From JBDNFP01 sp041689775 (GTDB taxonomy: Bacteria; Bacteroidota; Bacteroidia; Cytophagales; Spirosomataceae), in assembly GCA_041689775.1 (NCBI GenBank), contig JBDNFP010000287.1:1-6508 (forward strand): a stretch of DNA of 6,508 bases, in the 5' to 3' direction. Both the position numbers and the translations under genes were made by a program. Under the pieces are notes generated by a model that had not been told where the DNA came from, did not search any database, and was given only the letters and a program-made list of their open reading frames with translations. Positions 6,141 to 6,508 of the stretch are shown piece after piece. The stretch's first letter is position 1, and each line of letters opens with the position of its first letter.

Positions 6141-6155
6141 GCCGCCGGGCGGCCC
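6141..6155. repeat. 15-bp GC-rich insertion with a 13-bp palindrome in the transposase
   Basis: In the transposase frame these bases encode GPPGG between EADEM*T and FVQNK, where related proteins, as I recall them, read straight from DEMWT/S to FV. All 15 bases are G or C. Positions 6141-6153 (GCCGCCGGGCGGC) form a perfect inverted repeat of two 6-base arms around one base. The length is a multiple of three, so the frame is not changed. Confidence 0.45.
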
Positions 6156-6330
6156 CGTCTACATCTCATCGGCCTCAAAACGATACAACTCATACGATAT
6201 GCCCTCTTTTGTTTCACAACTCCTCCATTAACGGGTCCTGGATTGGACTAAACAACTCAAAACAACCCTCTAATCCAGGCTCAAATGCCTCAATATCCAT
6301 CCATGGATCTTGAAACTCAAACGGAGAAAT

Positions 6331-6340
6331 GTTTTTTTTT
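6331..6340 (-). other. A9C run, slippery heptamer A AAA AAC in the transposase frame
   Basis: On the minus strand nine A's are followed by C, read as CTA AAA AAA AAC (Leu-Lys-Lys-Asn). This contains A AAA AAC in the phase used for -1 programmed frameshifting, the type used by classical IS1. Here a -1 shift would reach a TGA after only four further codons (CAT TTC TCC GTT), and the zero frame continues with protein-like sequence, so a working frameshift site is doubtful. Confidence 0.35.
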
Positions 6341-6508
6341 AGAGGGCTGATCTCGTAAATATAGGTATCAAATTTATCTTCTAAATGCGCCTGCATCGCT
6401 GCTTGGTCAGGTAAGTCTGCACATAAATCATCTGGGCAGGCTGCCTATAATTTACTGATGTAGCCTTGTAGCCAAACCTGTGAGACTTCCAGTGCGCGGG
6501 CTATACCC

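Larger units (their letters stand above)
5747..6508 (-). mobile_element. Decayed IS1-family insertion sequence, one end in view
   Basis: The segment is occupied by a broken IS1-family transposase read leftwards. The transposase stop (5754-5756) is followed closely by GGTAGTGTTAAATAAG when read on the plus strand from 5747. This begins like the ends of IS1 (GGTGATG or GGTAATG), so the element's 3' end is placed near 5747. The other end lies outside the window. No target-site duplication can be tested without it. Confidence 0.6.
5754..6508 (-). pseudogene. IS1-family transposase, disrupted by stops and a frameshift
   Basis: Read leftwards from the edge, the first segment is GIARALEVSQVWLQGYISKL, a helix-turn-helix-like stretch, then a TAG at 6447-6445 and AACPDDLCADLPDQ. 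That frame continues through PLMEEL to a TGA at 6216-6214. Removing one T near 6216 restores ETKEGISYELYRFEADEM, which ends at a TAG (6161-6159) where the family has Trp. After it come FVQNKRNKQWIWLVMNTASR and a readable DDE remainder, including FFTDFWNGY, NHIERFNNTLRQR and LSFSKKLDNHIGAI, down to the stop at 5754. The three acidic motif residues, Asp in EADEM, Asp in FTDFW and Glu in HIERF, all survive. The longest intact part starting at a Met is 6104-5754 (116 residues) and cannot be a working transposase on its own. The N-terminal zinc-binding part would be outside the window. IS1 family is the best fit by motif. Confidence 0.85.

Noticed and set aside
5937..6251. 104-codon plus-strand open frame over the IS1 element
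   Set aside because: It is the shadow of the transposase, whose motifs read clearly on the minus strand.
1..6508. Defence system, CRISPR array, tRNA or riboswitch
   Set aside because: No regularly spaced repeats, no tRNA-like cloverleaf and no known riboswitch motif were seen; the genes are metabolic, secreted or transposon-related.

Overview
The window looks like chromosomal DNA of a Bacteroidota bacterium, most likely a Cytophagales member of the Spirosoma/Dyadobacter type. This is inferred from a secreted protease with a C-terminal type IX secretion (T9SS) sorting domain, a DUF2911 protein, promoter boxes resembling the Bacteroidota TTTG / TAnnTTTG pattern, and the kinds of insertion sequence present. 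No database search was possible, so the lineage is inference.

Layout: (1) At the left edge is the first 30 codons of an IS630-like transposase on the minus strand (1-92). (2) A 157-bp divergent region leads to aroA (250-1494, plus), an apparently complete EPSP synthase of the shikimate pathway with a GTG start. (3) A 288-bp AT-rich intergenic region (1495-1782) holds a 12-bp perfect inverted repeat spanning 69 bp and a possible promoter. (4) A two-gene unit follows: a small lipoprotein of unknown function (1783-2460) and a subtilisin-family (S8) protease with a T9SS tail (2457-4112), overlapping by the four bases ATGA. (5) A NUDIX hydrolase on the minus strand (4099-4641) converges on the protease, and the two coding ends overlap by 14 bp. 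(6) Divergent from it, after an 80-bp gap with a good Bacteroidota-type promoter, is a secreted DUF2911 protein (4722-5624), followed by a strong hairpin (5642-5680). (7) From about 5747 to the right edge is a decayed IS1-family element on the minus strand. Its transposase has two internal stop codons, a frameshift and a probable 15-bp GC-rich insertion, yet its DDE motif residues are still readable.

The genes do not form one pathway. AroA is cytoplasmic aromatic amino acid biosynthesis, the lipoprotein and protease are an envelope/secreted pair, the NUDIX enzyme is probably nucleotide or cofactor housekeeping, and the DUF2911 protein is exported. The whole block lies between two insertion sequences. 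I see no RNA gene, CRISPR array or defence system, and I do not find a convincing new biological system. The most unusual items are the lipoprotein/protease pair with no known function for the lipoprotein, the TA-flanked inverted repeat after aroA, the strand-directional hairpin after the DUF2911 gene, and the pattern of lesions in the IS1 element.
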